Shown piece after piece: positions 1 through 7,944 of a stretch of 36,323 nt of DNA. The stretch is taken from NCBI GenBank assembly GCA_013298955.1, contig JAAFJT010000048.1:1-36323 (forward strand), given 5' to 3'. Numbering within the stretch: position 1 is the stretch's first letter; the number at the start of each line of letters is the position of its first letter. This DNA comes from Chitinophagales bacterium. GTDB taxonomy: Bacteria > Bacteroidota > Bacteroidia > Chitinophagales > Saprospiraceae. The notes beneath the pieces are model-generated. The model was not told the DNA's origin, searched no databases, and saw only the letters and a program-made list of their open reading frames with translations. A program made the position numbers and the translations under genes.

Positions 1-96
1 GCAAAGTATAAACAATTGATTATGGATTTGATGTACGGGCTACATGAGAAAATGATGGAAGGGTTAGCTAACAAAAGTTATCTTAAAGCAAGATAA
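1..96 (+). CDS. C-terminal fragment of an unidentified protein
   Basis: An open frame enters from the left edge and stops with TAA at 94-96, giving 31 residues that end in LANKSYLKAR. The stretch is basic and rich in Met, Leu and Lys. In Bacteroidota the gene before map in this cluster is usually secY, so position makes a SecY C-terminus possible, but the residues do not match the SecY ending I know, so no product is assigned. The gap to map is about 106 bp, longer than in a tightly packed cluster. Confidence 0.45.
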   Translation, partial: AKYKQLIMDLMYGLHEKMMEGLANKSYLKAR

Positions 97-132
97 TTTT
101 ATAAAATGTTTATTATCAATAAGTTAAAAATA

Positions 133-155
133 GAAAATCTTATTTATAGATTTTC
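133..155 (+). terminator. weak A+T-rich hairpin after the first gene fragment
   Basis: GAAAATCT (133-140) and AGATTTTC (148-155) are perfectly complementary around a 7-nt loop. The stem is A+T-rich and no T-tract follows, so it would be at best a weak terminator or attenuator before map. Confidence 0.25.
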
Positions 156-202
156 ACCTAATTGTACTATCGATGTTTAAAGCTGGTGACGCAAAGAAGA
201 AT

Positions 203-1009
203 ATGTATTTCAAAACAGACGCGGAGATTGAATTGCTCCGTCAGAGCTGTTTACTCGTGTGTAAAGTGTTGGCGCAAGTCGGCAGGACGCTGAAACCGGG
301 GATGACGGGGCGGCAATTGGACACGGCGGCGGAAGCCCTTATCCGAGACCATGGCGCAGTGCCTGCTTTTAAAGGATATAGGGATTTTCCAGATACGTTG
401 TGCATTTCCATCAACGAGCAAGTCGTGCATGGCATTCCGTCCGATTACGAATTTCGGGATGGCGATGTCGTTTCGGTTGACTGCGGGACGATTTTAAATG
501 GTTTTGTCGGAGACGCGGCTTACACATTTGCGATTGGCAATGTCAAACCTGCGACGATGGAACTTTTGCACGTCACGAACACGTCCTTATATAAAGGTAT
601 CGAACAGGCGGTGCATGGCAAACGTATTGGCGATATTGGTTGGGCGATTCAGACGTATTGCGAAAAAGTGCATCCGTATGGCGTTGTGCGTGATTTAGTT
701 GGGCATGGTGTTGGGAAAGATTTGCATGAAGACCCCGAAGTGCCGAATCATGGAAAACGCGGTTCTGGCGTATTTTTGCGAGACGGTTTGGTGATTGCAA
801 TCGAGCCGATGGTCAATCTTGGGACGAAAGATGTGCGGCAAGCGGCGGACAATTGGACAATTATAACGCGGGATAATAAGCCGTCTGCGCACTACGAACA
901 TTCGGTGGCAATCCGCAAAGGGAAGGCAGATATTTTGTCCGACCATAAAATGATTGAAGAAGCGATAAAAAATAATCCAGAATTGATGCAGATTTCAATA
1001 AAAAGTTAG
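203..1009 (+). CDS. map: type I methionine aminopeptidase
   Basis: Removes the N-terminal methionine from nascent cytosolic proteins using a two-metal centre. All five metal ligands of the family are visible; numbered from the upstream ATG at 173 they are D103 (SVDCG), D114 (VGDAAYT), H178 (GHGVG), E211 (IAIEP) and E242 (YEHSV). I prefer the ATG at 203, because MYFKTDAEIELLRQS aligns with the usual N-terminus of bacterial MAPs; the ATG at 173 adds only ten residues that look like leader sequence. The product is then 268 residues, normal for type I enzymes. It lies in the usual Bacteroidota position before infA and ribosomal protein genes, though 116 bp separate it from infA. Confidence 0.96.
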   Translation: MYFKTDAEIELLRQSCLLVCKVLAQVGRTLKPGMTGRQLDTAAEALIRDHGAVPAFKGYRDFPDTLCISINEQVVHGIPSDYEFRDGDVVSVDCGTILNGFVGDAAYTFAIGNVKPATMELLHVTNTSLYKGIEQAVHGKRIGDIGWAIQTYCEKVHPYGVVRDLVGHGVGKDLHEDPEVPNHGKRGSGVFLRDGLVIAIEPMVNLGTKDVRQAADNWTIITRDNKPSAHYEHSVAIRKGKADILSDHKMIEEAIKNNPELMQISIKS

Positions 1010-1125
1010 ATATTTGCGCTCCGAATTCTAAGTTGAATACCAAGCAAAATAAAATTGTGTCAACCCATATTTAGACATAATTTTTGATGCTTTCGCGCCC
1101 CAAAAAGGGCTAAAATCATAAAATT

Positions 1126-1344
1126 ATGGCTAAACAAGATTTAATCAAACAGGACGGTACGATTCAAGAAGCGTTGTCCAATGCGATGTTTCGCGTTCAA
1201 TTGGAAACAGGACACGAATTGATTGCGACCATTTCGGGCAAAATGCGGATGCACTTTATCCGAATTTTACCCGGCGATAGGGTTTCTATCGAAATTTCGC
1301 CTTATGATTTGTCCAGAGGGCGCATTATTTATCGGTACAAATAG
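1126..1344 (+). CDS. infA: translation initiation factor IF-1
   Basis: Seventy-two residues, the standard IF-1 length, forming a single S1/OB-fold domain. It begins [13 protein letters not shown] and holds the family's core [16 protein letters not shown] and the [10 protein letters not shown] ending. IF-1 binds the ribosomal A site during 30S initiation. The start is preceded by A-rich sequence (ATCATAAAATT) and no Shine-Dalgarno motif, as is common in Bacteroidota. It sits between map and rpmJ in the expected order. Confidence 0.97.
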   Translation: MAKQDLIKQDGTIQEALSNAMFRVQLETGHELIATISGKMRMHFIRILPGDRVSIEISPYDLSRGRIIYRYK

Positions 1345-1347
1345 GTT

Positions 1348-1391
1348 TGAATTAGGCTTTGTAGGATTTAAATCCTACAAAGCCTAATTCA
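1348..1391. repeat. perfect 44-bp palindrome, TGAATTAGG family
   Basis: Two 22-nt arms with no loop (1348-1369 and 1370-1391) are exact reverse complements. The outer ends read TGAATTAGG and CCTAATTCA, shared with palindromes at 3310, 4562, 7765 and 21309. It fills the infA-rpmJ spacer and is not followed by a T-tract. Confidence 0.85.
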
Positions 1392-1432
1392 GGAATTATT
1401 ACGAATTAATCATTTTTTTAAATAATAAAACA

Positions 1433-1549
1433 ATGAAAGTTAGAGCATCTGTTAAGAAAAGAACGGTTGACTGCATCATCGTAAAACGAAAAGGCAAGAT
1501 CTTCGTTATTAACAAAAAGAATCCTAAATATAAACAACGCCAAGGTTAA
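1433..1549 (+). CDS. rpmJ: 50S ribosomal protein bL36, zinc-free form
   Basis: A 38-residue ORF begins [14 protein letters not shown] and ends NPKYKQRQG, diagnostic of bL36 of the large subunit. Of the four zinc ligands of the classical protein (C11, C14, C27, H33) only C14 remains; positions 11, 27 and 33 are T, N and Y, so this is the C-minus form that folds without zinc. The start follows AATAATAAAACA, an A-rich leader with no Shine-Dalgarno sequence. It lies between infA and rpsM, the normal order. Confidence 0.96.
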   Translation: MKVRASVKKRTVDCIIVKRKGKIFVINKKNPKYKQRQG

Positions 1550-1663
1550 TTGGAATGCGATTTTAAATTTGAAATAAATGTTATGTGTATTGCTCGTATC
1601 CACAATGTTTTACAGATTTAAAACCCAATCGCAAGATCCCGTTAATGGCATTAAAAAAAAGAA

Positions 1664-2038
1664 ATGGCTCGTTTAGCAGGTATCGATTTGCCGCGCAATA
1701 AACGCGGTGTCATTGCGTTGACGTACATTTACGGCATCGGACGCACCACTGCCAAAACGCTTTTGGCAAAAGCTGGTATCAACGAAGATACCAAAGTCAT
1801 CGACTGGACGGATGACAATATTAAACAAATCGCACTCGTACTCAGCGAAATCAAAGTTGAGGGTGAGTTGCGTTCCGAAGTGCAATTGAGCATCAAGCGA
1901 TTGATGGATATTGCTTGTTATCGGGGATTGCGGCATCGGAAAGGTTTGCCAGTCAGAGGTCAACGGACGCGCACTAACGCACGGACCCGCAAAGGTCGTC
2001 GTAAAACAGTTGCGAATAAGAAAAAAGTCGGTAAATAA
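1664..2038 (+). CDS. rpsM: 30S ribosomal protein uS13
   Basis: A 124-residue small-subunit head protein. It starts [15 protein letters not shown], has the helix-two-turn-helix region [18 protein letters not shown], the conserved [20 protein letters not shown] and a basic tail rich in R and K that contacts tRNA and 16S rRNA. First gene of the canonical alpha-operon order rpsM-rpsK-rpsD-rpoA-rplQ, which is kept here. The spacer to rpsK is 181 bp and contains a palindrome, whereas these genes are usually separated by only a few bases. Confidence 0.98.
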   Translation: MARLAGIDLPRNKRGVIALTYIYGIGRTTAKTLLAKAGINEDTKVIDWTDDNIKQIALVLSEIKVEGELRSEVQLSIKRLMDIACYRGLRHRKGLPVRGQRTRTNARTRKGRRKTVANKKKVGK

Positions 2039-2091
2039 CCTTCGATTTAGGTGCTTGATACAGTTGTTTTTGATTTTGAAAAAGATATATC

Positions 2092-2125
2092 ACCGATTGG
2101 AGGGTTTCAAAACCCTCCAATCGGT
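2092..2125. repeat. palindrome of the GGAGGGTTT/AAACCCTCC family
   Basis: Perfect 16-nt arms (2092-2107 and 2110-2125) around the 2-nt loop CA. The core GGAGGGTTT...AAACCCTCC is the same as in the tandem array at 31130-31606, while the outer bases differ (ACCGATT here, AACGTTT there). It lies in the rpsM-rpsK spacer inside a probable operon, so strong termination is unlikely. Confidence 0.8.
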
Positions 2126-2219
2126 ATGATTCGCTAACAACTATCGCTGCCGACATCGCTATTGGTTCAAGGATTGAAACAGGTTTTTCAAAAACCAGAA
2201 CAAAAATTTTAAAATCAAC

Positions 2220-2609
2220 ATGGCTAAAGTAGTCAAAAAAGTCAAGAAACGGAAAGTGATAATCACCCCAGAAGGGTTGGTTTTCATTAATGCCAGTTTC
2301 AACAATATTATTGTCTCGCTTGCCAACAAGCAGGGACAAGTGATTTCTTGGGGTTCTGCGGGTAAAGCAGGCTTTAGAGGCTCTAAGAAAAACACGCCTT
2401 ACGCGGCAACACAAGCGGCTACAGATGCTGCAAAAGTAGCATTTGATGCTGGTATGAAAACGGCTGAAGTCTATGTGAAAGGACCGGGTTCTGGTCGGGA
2501 AGCAGCGATTCGGGCGGTGGATGCTGCGGGCATTAAAGTGTCTATCATCCGCGACGTAACGCCAGTGCCGCACAATGGTTGCCGCCCTCCGAAACGCCGT
2601 CGCGTCTAA
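2220..2609 (+). CDS. rpsK: 30S ribosomal protein uS11
   Basis: A 129-residue platform protein of the small subunit near the mRNA exit. Recognised by [12 protein letters not shown], the GWSSAGKAGF-like segment ([15 protein letters not shown]), [15 protein letters not shown] and the conserved C-terminus [17 protein letters not shown]. Length is typical. The start context is AAAATCAACATGGC with no Shine-Dalgarno motif. The 89-bp spacer to rpsD shows no palindrome. Confidence 0.98.
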   Translation: MAKVVKKVKKRKVIITPEGLVFINASFNNIIVSLANKQGQVISWGSAGKAGFRGSKKNTPYAATQAATDAAKVAFDAGMKTAEVYVKGPGSGREAAIRAVDAAGIKVSIIRDVTPVPHNGCRPPKRRRV

Positions 2610-2698
2610 TATACAATTGATTATCAACAGGTTGTAAATGATTTACAAATGATAATCATCCAATATTTCTATTATTTCAATCTAATGAATTAATTAAA

Positions 2699-3304
2699 AT
2701 GGCAAGATATATAGGGCCTACGTCCAAAAAGGCAAGGGCATTTGGAGATCCTATTTTTGGGTTCGACAAGGCGTTTGATAGAAAAAAATATGCTCCCGGT
2801 CAACATGGTCCGTCTCGGAAGAAAAAACAACGGTCGGATTATGCGGTGCAGTTGATGGAGAAGCAAAAGGCGAAATATACTTATGGTGTATTGGAACGTC
2901 AATTCCGCAAAACGTTTGATGAAGCTGCTCGCGCACATGGGGTGACGGGTGAAGTTTTGTTGCAACGGTTGGAAGCAAGGTTGGATAATGTGATTTTCCG
3001 TTTGGGTTTAGCACCTACGCGGTCAGGAGCGCGTCAATTGGTCAGCCACAAACACGTTACGGTGAATGGGGTGGTGACAAATGTGCCTTCTTGTCAATTG
3101 CGTCCGGGTGATAAACTCTCGATTCGCGGCAAATCTCAAGGCAATGGCAACATTCAATTGGGCGCGAAGGCGGAAGTGAAGAAATTTTCTTGGTTGGATT
3201 GGAATCCCGATAAAAATGAAGGTACGTTTATGGCGTATCCTGAACGGGCGCACATTCCTGAGAAAATTAATGAGCAATTAATCGTCGAGTTATACTCTAA
3301 ATAA
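2699..3304 (+). CDS. rpsD: 30S ribosomal protein uS4, zinc-free form
   Basis: A 201-residue primary 16S rRNA-binding protein. It starts MARYIGPTSKKARAFG, and the S4 RNA-binding domain is seen around residues 92-155 (LEARLDNVIFRLGLAPTRS, LVSHKHVTVNG, RPGDKLSIR). The N-terminal region has no cysteine cluster, so this is the C-minus variant that does not bind zinc, matching the zinc-poor rpmJ product nearby. Order in the alpha operon is conserved; the next gene, rpoA, is 249 bp away across two palindromes. Confidence 0.98.
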   Translation: MARYIGPTSKKARAFGDPIFGFDKAFDRKKYAPGQHGPSRKKKQRSDYAVQLMEKQKAKYTYGVLERQFRKTFDEAARAHGVTGEVLLQRLEARLDNVIFRLGLAPTRSGARQLVSHKHVTVNGVVTNVPSCQLRPGDKLSIRGKSQGNGNIQLGAKAEVKKFSWLDWNPDKNEGTFMAYPERAHIPEKINEQLIVELYSK

Positions 3305-3309
3305 AATCG

Positions 3310-3400
3310 TTTGAATTAGGATTTTTAGGCTTTTATTTAAAGATTTTAAGGATAATATCCTTGGAATCTTGAAATAAAAGCCTAAAAATCCTAATTCAAA
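3310..3400. repeat. 91-bp palindrome, TGAATTAGG family
   Basis: Arms of 29 nt (3310-3338 and 3372-3400) are exact reverse complements. The 33-nt centre can also fold (AAGGATA with TATCCTT; AAGATT with AATCTT). Outer ends match the copies at 1348, 4562, 7765 and 21309, but the inner sequence differs. It begins 6 bp after the rpsD stop. Confidence 0.85.
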
Positions 3401-3429
3401 ATAGGAAGTAATATTACAATTCCAAACAA

Positions 3430-3464
3430 AACTTAGAAAAGGGCGTTACGCCCTTTTCTAAGTT
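3430..3464. repeat. perfect hairpin upstream of rpoA
   Basis: AACTTAGAAAAGGGCG (3430-3445) and CGCCCTTTTCTAAGTT (3449-3464) are perfectly complementary around TTA. The stem is strong and the downstream bases (CTTGTG) are not a T-tract, so it could attenuate but is not a classical terminator. It shares no arms with the other palindrome families in the window. Confidence 0.7.
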
Positions 3465-3553
3465 CTTGTGTTTGTAGGCAATGATATTTGGTATTTCTTT
3501 CAATTGTAAATGCCAATATCCCAATTAATTTAGCATCAATTCTAATATTATAA

Positions 3554-4558
3554 ATGGGAGCAATCAATATCCAGAAGCCCGATAAAATCGTCATGCAGAA
3601 GGCAGATGATTATGAGGGCATTTTCGAGTTTAGACCTTTAGAGCCAGGCTTTGGTCAAACTGTCGGTAACTCTTTGCGTAGAGTACTTTTGTCTTCCCTT
3701 GAAGGCTTTGCGATTACAGCCGTGCGCATTGCAGGCGTTGACCATGAATTTGCGACGATTCGCGGAGTTGTGCAAGACGTAGTAGAAATTATTTTAAATC
3801 TTAAACAGGTGCGCCTCAAACAGTTAATCGCTGATGAGGACATCAAAGAAGAAAAAATTTACTTAACGGTCTCTGGTAAAGATAAGTTTACGGCAGGTGA
3901 CATCGAAGGCGCGACCAACGTTTTCAAAGTCATGAACCCGTATTTGGTGATTTGCCAAATGGAGCCGTCTGTGAGTTTGGAAATGGAATTTACCGTTACA
4001 AAAGGTTGCGGTTACGTGCCTGCGGACGAAAATTTACCGAAAGATGCACCGATTGGCGTGATTCCAATTGATGCGATTTATACGCCGATTAAAAATGTGT
4101 CTTACAAAGTCGGTAATACACGGGTTGGTCAACGGACGGATTATGAGAAATTGACGATTGAAATCAAAACCGATGGTACGATTCATCCCGAAGATGCGAT
4201 TAAAGAAGCGTCTCGGATTTTGATTCAACATTTGATTTTGATTACAGATGAGTATATTGACATTGATGATGGACACCGCCGCGAAGAAAATGTGGTCGAT
4301 GAACATATTTTACATATGCGTAAGTTGTTGAAAACATCGTTGGAAGACTTGGATTTGTCCGTACGGGCATACAATTGTTTGAAAGCGGCGAAAATCAATA
4401 GTTTATCCGAATTGGTTCGTTTTGACACGCATGAATTATTGAAATTCCGCAATTTTGGTAAAAAATCATTGGTCGAAATCGAAGAATTGTTAGTGGAAAA
4501 AGGATTGAATTTCGGTATGGATTTAGCGAAATTCCGTTTAGAAGAAGATAATATTTGA
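3554..4558 (+). CDS. rpoA: DNA-directed RNA polymerase subunit alpha
   Basis: A 334-residue alpha subunit, normal length. The N-terminal dimerisation domain (about 1-235) is seen in FEFRPLEPGFGQTVGNSLRR, LLSSLEGFAITAVRI and the segment ending HLILITDEYI. After a charged linker comes the C-terminal helix-hairpin-helix domain (about 255-325: LDLSVRAYNCLKAAKI, LLKFRNFGKKSLVEIEELL), which contacts upstream DNA and activators. The start MGAINIQKPDKIVMQK is usual for Bacteroidota. It is flanked on both sides by long palindromes, unusual for a core gene of this operon. Confidence 0.98.
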   Translation: MGAINIQKPDKIVMQKADDYEGIFEFRPLEPGFGQTVGNSLRRVLLSSLEGFAITAVRIAGVDHEFATIRGVVQDVVEIILNLKQVRLKQLIADEDIKEEKIYLTVSGKDKFTAGDIEGATNVFKVMNPYLVICQMEPSVSLEMEFTVTKGCGYVPADENLPKDAPIGVIPIDAIYTPIKNVSYKVGNTRVGQRTDYEKLTIEIKTDGTIHPEDAIKEASRILIQHLILITDEYIDIDDGHRREENVVDEHILHMRKLLKTSLEDLDLSVRAYNCLKAAKINSLSELVRFDTHELLKFRNFGKKSLVEIEELLVEKGLNFGMDLAKFRLEEDNI

Positions 4559-4561
4559 TTT

Positions 4562-4670
4562 TGAATTAGGATTTTTGGGATTTTTAAGATTCAATTAGGA
4601 TTTGTTTTAAGACAATTTCTAAAAAATGAATCCTAATCGAATCTTGAAAAATCCTAAAAATCCTAATTCA
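4562..4670. repeat. 109-bp imperfect palindrome, TGAATTAGG family
   Basis: Begins TGAATTAGGATTTTTGGGAT three bases after the rpoA stop and ends with the complementary ATCCTAAAAATCCTAATTCA. Further inward TTAAGATTC pairs with GAATCTTGA and AATTAGGATT with AATCCTAAT. It occupies most of the rpoA-rplQ spacer. The remaining bases up to 4770 show nothing further. Confidence 0.8.
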
Positions 4671-4770
4671 GAACTTTATTTTTATAATTTTTTTAACCCT
4701 TGCAATAACTGCATGAGCAAAATGCGAATTTTAGCTCCAGTGTTGCGAAGATAAAATCTTTTAATTCAAT

Positions 4771-5277
4771 ATGAGACACGGCGATAAAGTCAATAACCTC
4801 AGCAGAACGAAGGCGCACAGAGATGCCCTCATGAAAAACATGGCAGCTGCATTGATTATGAACAAAAAAATCAATACAACGTTGCCAAAAGCGAAATCTT
4901 TGAGACAATATGTCGAGAAGTTGATTACCAAATCAAAAACCAATTCGACGCACTCTCGTCGGGTGGTGTTTAGCTACCTCCAAAACAAAGAGGCGGCAAA
5001 AGAAATTTTTGATGTCATCGGACCCAAAGTCGGCGACCGTCCAGGCGGTTATACTCGGATTATGCGCACAGGATTCCGTTTAGGTGATGCGGCAGAAACG
5101 GCGATTATTGAATTGGTGGATTTTAATGAAGTGTTGTTGGAAGCAAAAGCTGCAAAAACAGGCGAAGCAACCACAGAACGCACCCGCAAAACGCGTCGTG
5201 GACGCGGCGGCAAAAAAGAAGTTGAAACAACGACTCCTGTTGCTGTTACACCAGAAAAAACAGATTCAGCAGCATAA
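4771..5277 (+). CDS. rplQ: 50S ribosomal protein bL17 with extended tail
   Basis: The first 120 or so residues are a standard bL17 core (MRHGDKVNNLSRTKAHRDAL, then a helical TLPKAKSLRQYVEKLITKSK, and GDRPGGYTRIMRTGFRLGDA). The protein is 168 residues because of a low-complexity Thr/Lys/Ala-rich tail from about residue 130 (RKTRRGRGGKKEVE and onward to DSAA), an extension often seen in Bacteroidota. It is the last gene of the cluster; the next gene is on the opposite strand and two hairpins follow. Confidence 0.97.
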   Translation: MRHGDKVNNLSRTKAHRDALMKNMAAALIMNKKINTTLPKAKSLRQYVEKLITKSKTNSTHSRRVVFSYLQNKEAAKEIFDVIGPKVGDRPGGYTRIMRTGFRLGDAAETAIIELVDFNEVLLEAKAAKTGEATTERTRKTRRGRGGKKEVETTTPVAVTPEKTDSAA

Positions 5278-5297
5278 TATTTTGTTTTTGAATAAAA

Positions 5298-5329
5298 AAG
5301 CGGAGCGTACAGGATTGTGCGCTCCGCTT
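5298..5329 (+). terminator. probable terminator of the ribosomal protein operon
   Basis: AAGCGGAGCGTAC (5298-5310) pairs with GTGCGCTCCGCTT (5317-5329) with one mismatch and a 6-nt loop. It is G+C-rich, lies 21 bp after the rplQ stop and is preceded by an A-tract and followed by T-rich sequence, so it can work in either direction between the convergent rplQ and prc. Confidence 0.7.
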
Positions 5330-5399
5330 TGCTTACCTACCAAGTGGTATTTTGCCCATTTTATATTTTTTTTAAAAACAAACTTCGCCCGAATCAAGG

Positions 5400-5423
5400 T
5401 CGGCGAGGTTACAACCTCGCCGA
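5400..5423. repeat. hairpin with CGAGGTT/AACCTCG core
   Basis: TCGGCGAGGTT (5400-5410) and AACCTCGCCGA (5413-5423) are perfectly complementary and followed by ATTTTTG. The core is shared with palindromes at 11445, 17167, 17294 and 35677, and the upstream GAATCAAGG is shared with the 11417-11542 element. It could also serve as a second terminator between the convergent rplQ and prc genes. Confidence 0.7.
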
Positions 5424-5445
5424 ATTTTTGTATCGGTTCTCGAAA

Positions 5446-7575
5446 TTAATCTTTAGATGCCGTCTTAAAAGTTGCATTTTGGATTAAATCTTTCATAATA
5501 TTCAATGTTTCCGCTAAATGCACATCGCGTTTGCGGTCTTTCAACCACTCATTATTGCGCACGATTTTAGAAGAATCTTTCGCCATTGCTGCGGCATCCA
5601 CAGGCAAGTTTTCAATCACCAAACCTGCCACATTTTTTTTGAATGCTTCTTCATATTTTTTAGAATTTTCGCGCGATTTCTGCTCAGTGCTTCTAAAATC
5701 TTTCAAATTCAACGAATAAGTGGAACGTTCTTTCTGATTTTTAATGCGCAACGCATTTTCACTAATCAATTTAAACGTTTCATTGTTTTTCACCCGCGTC
5801 GCACTTGCATCTGCCAATTTAGATACTTTTTTCATATCAACCACGGATTGACTGTATGGCACAGGTTGAATTTGCGTCCAAGGCATCGGATGTTCATTTT
5901 CCTGCTCACCCACTTTGATTTCAGAATAACTATCGGGCAACAAAATATCAGGTCGCACGCCTTTCAATTGGGTTGAACCACCATTCACACGGAAAAATTT
6001 CTGAATCGTCACTTTTACTTGTCCAAGCGGTTTGAACGCATCATTGCCGCGCATCGCTCTATCCAAATCAAAAAAGCGTTGAACCGTCCCTTTTCCATAC
6101 GTATTTGACCCAACAATCACCGCACGTCCATAATCTTGCATCGCCGCCGCCATGATTTCAGACGCAGACGCGCTAAATTCGTTCACCATAATCACTAATG
6201 GACCATCATATTGAACGGTTTCATCTTCATCAGGCAGAATTTGTGGACGCGCATCTTTATCTTTCACTTGCACAATCGGTCCTTTTTCTACAAACAAACC
6301 TGACATCGTAACCACATCGCGCAAAGAACCACCGCCATTATTCCGCAAATCCAATACGATACCTTTAATATTCTCTTTTTTCAATTTTTCCACTTCTTTC
6401 GCTACGTCTTCGGAACATTGATGTCCATCCGCTTTGTCAAAATCGGCGTAAAAGCGCGGCAACCAAATGTAACCAATCCGGTCACTTTTATCATCCGACT
6501 TGATAATCAACGACTTAGCATAACCTTCATCCACAATCACCTCTTCCCGAACAATCGGAATCACTTTCACCGTACCATCCGCTTTGCGTTTGACGGTCAG
6601 GCGCACTTCCGTACCGAGTTTGCCGCGAATCATCTGCACCACATCATTGATTTCCATACCCGCAACATCCACAGGGTCTTTATCGCCTTGCGCCACTTTC
6701 ATAATCAAATCGCCGTCATGCAATTCTTTTTGTTTCCAAGCAGGTCCGCCCGTCATCACTTCGGTTACTTTCGTAAAATCGCCATCAGGGTCAGTTTGCA
6801 ACCGCGCACCAATCCCAATCAACCGACCTGACATTGTAATATCAAAATTTTGTTTCTCAATCGGCTCAAAATACTCGGTATGCGGGTCGTAAACATTGGC
6901 GAAAGCATTCAAATAAGTGGACAAACGCTCTGTGCGTTTCAATTTCCGAATCCGTTTGAAATAATCAGTGTAATATTTAGTCGCTTCTTTGACCGCATCT
7001 TCGCGCAAAGCCGCTTCCGATTTATCTTTTAAATCCACTTTTCCTTTTTCCTTGTCTTCCAATTTATTACTGAGGCGCGTCATCACTTCATATTTCATCA
7101 TTTTGCGCCACATATCTTTCATTTCTGCATCGTCTTTGGCATATGGTTTTTTATCACCATCCAATTCGATGGATTCCGTTTTGGTGAAATCAAAATTTTG
7201 CGCCAAACCCGCTTTGTAATAAACTTCCGCTTTGGCAATACCGCCATCCAACAATTGAATCGACTTATTGAAAAACTCAAAATCGCCCGCATTGACGGCA
7301 TCATCAATCTTCGTTTCGTAACCAACCAATTGATTTACATCGGGTTGTGTCAAAAAACGGCGACCGCCATCCAGTCGGTCTAAATAAAGTTTATAGACTT
7401 TTTTAGAAAAATCATCATTAATTTTTTGCGGATTAAAATGCAAACTCGTCAGACCGTTGAGCAATGCCTGCATCAAAACGGCTTCCTTTTCGACGGGAGA
7501 AGGTTTCGGGCAGTTTGCTGCCATTAAAACGGTCGCTCCTGCGAGCGTAAACGCGGATAATTTTTTGAAAGTCAT
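5446..7575 (-). CDS. prc: C-terminal processing (tail-specific) protease, S41A family
   Basis: A 709-residue periplasmic serine protease of the Prc/Tsp type, which degrades or trims proteins from unstructured C-termini. An N-terminal signal segment (MTFKKLSAFTLAGATVLMAA then NC22) may be a lipoprotein signal with an imperfect lipobox. A helical N-terminal domain (about 30-235) is followed by a PDZ domain (about 243-330, with GGPAWKQKELHDGDLIMKV) and the S41 catalytic domain. The Ser-Lys dyad is S470 in FSASASE and K495 in TYGKGTVQ, with the family's usual 25-residue spacing; LDLRNNGGGSL lies at 408-418. The C-terminal DUF3340-like region completes the usual length. Monocistronic, convergent with the ribosomal operon. 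Confidence 0.95.
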   Translation of the reverse strand: MTFKKLSAFTLAGATVLMAANCPKPSPVEKEAVLMQALLNGLTSLHFNPQKINDDFSKKVYKLYLDRLDGGRRFLTQPDVNQLVGYETKIDDAVNAGDFEFFNKSIQLLDGGIAKAEVYYKAGLAQNFDFTKTESIELDGDKKPYAKDDAEMKDMWRKMMKYEVMTRLSNKLEDKEKGKVDLKDKSEAALREDAVKEATKYYTDYFKRIRKLKRTERLSTYLNAFANVYDPHTEYFEPIEKQNFDITMSGRLIGIGARLQTDPDGDFTKVTEVMTGGPAWKQKELHDGDLIMKVAQGDKDPVDVAGMEINDVVQMIRGKLGTEVRLTVKRKADGTVKVIPIVREEVIVDEGYAKSLIIKSDDKSDRIGYIWLPRFYADFDKADGHQCSEDVAKEVEKLKKENIKGIVLDLRNNGGGSLRDVVTMSGLFVEKGPIVQVKDKDARPQILPDEDETVQYDGPLVIMVNEFSASASEIMAAAMQDYGRAVIVGSNTYGKGTVQRFFDLDRAMRGNDAFKPLGQVKVTIQKFFRVNGGSTQLKGVRPDILLPDSYSEIKVGEQENEHPMPWTQIQPVPYSQSVVDMKKVSKLADASATRVKNNETFKLISENALRIKNQKERSTYSLNLKDFRSTEQKSRENSKKYEEAFKKNVAGLVIENLPVDAAAMAKDSSKIVRNNEWLKDRKRDVHLAETLNIMKDLIQNATFKTASKD

Positions 7576-7676
7576 TTTGTGAATTGTTCCCTTTTAGGGG
7601 TCTTAGATAACAATATTTTTGAATGTGAACTTCCTGTAACGGAAAGCATTATGCAAGTTAAGATTTTTTATTAGAA

Positions 7677-7742
7677 AAAGTCACCTAAATCTACGGATTT
7701 AGACGTAATTTTTTGTGAAAAAATTGCGTCTTTTGTGACTTT
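7677..7742. other. possible three-way-junction structure upstream of prc
   Basis: AAAGTCAC (7677-7684) pairs with GTGACTTT (7735-7742). Inside are two further hairpins: CTAAATC/GATTTAG (7685-7691 with 7696-7702), and AATTTTTT/AAAAAATT (7707-7714 with 7718-7725) extended by ACG with CGT. The layout resembles a small structured RNA or 5' leader; it would lie in the leader of prc if transcribed on the minus strand. The 369-bp gap 7576-7944 holds this, the palindrome at 7765-7869 and nothing else recognisable. Confidence 0.35.
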
Positions 7743-7764
7743 AACGAAACCATAACGAGCTTCC

Positions 7765-7869
7765 GAATTAGGATTTTTAGGATAATTAAGATGCTTAGGA
7801 TTGATTTTTAGGATTTTAAATCCCAAAAATCAATCCTAAGCATCTTAATTATCCTAAAAATCCTAATTC
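7765..7869. repeat. 105-bp near-perfect palindrome, TGAATTAGG family
   Basis: Arms of 52 nt (7765-7816 and 7818-7869) are reverse complements with a single mismatch and a one-base centre. It is the longest member of the family that also occurs at 1348, 3310, 4562 and 21309. It lies between the divergent prc and TonB-dependent receptor genes, so it cannot terminate either of them. Confidence 0.9.
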
Positions 7870-7944
7870 AAACCCTATATTTATGGACAATTCCAAGCGT
7901 AAAAAGGTTGCGCTCTTTTTAAATCTTTTTTCAATCCTTGACTT

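Noticed and set aside
1-96. secY 3' end
   Set aside because: Position fits, but the 31 visible residues do not match the SecY C-terminus that I know, so the gene was left unnamed.
1974-2627. 217-codon frame antisense to rpsK
   Set aside because: It lies opposite a conserved ribosomal protein gene and crosses the palindromic spacer; its product is not recognisable.
3430-3464. Intrinsic terminator between rpsD and rpoA
   Set aside because: A strong stem, but no T-tract follows and rpoA belongs to the same conserved operon, so it was listed as a hairpin only.
7677-7742. tRNA gene
   Set aside because: The fold has three stems but lacks the conserved T-loop and D-loop bases and an acceptor end.
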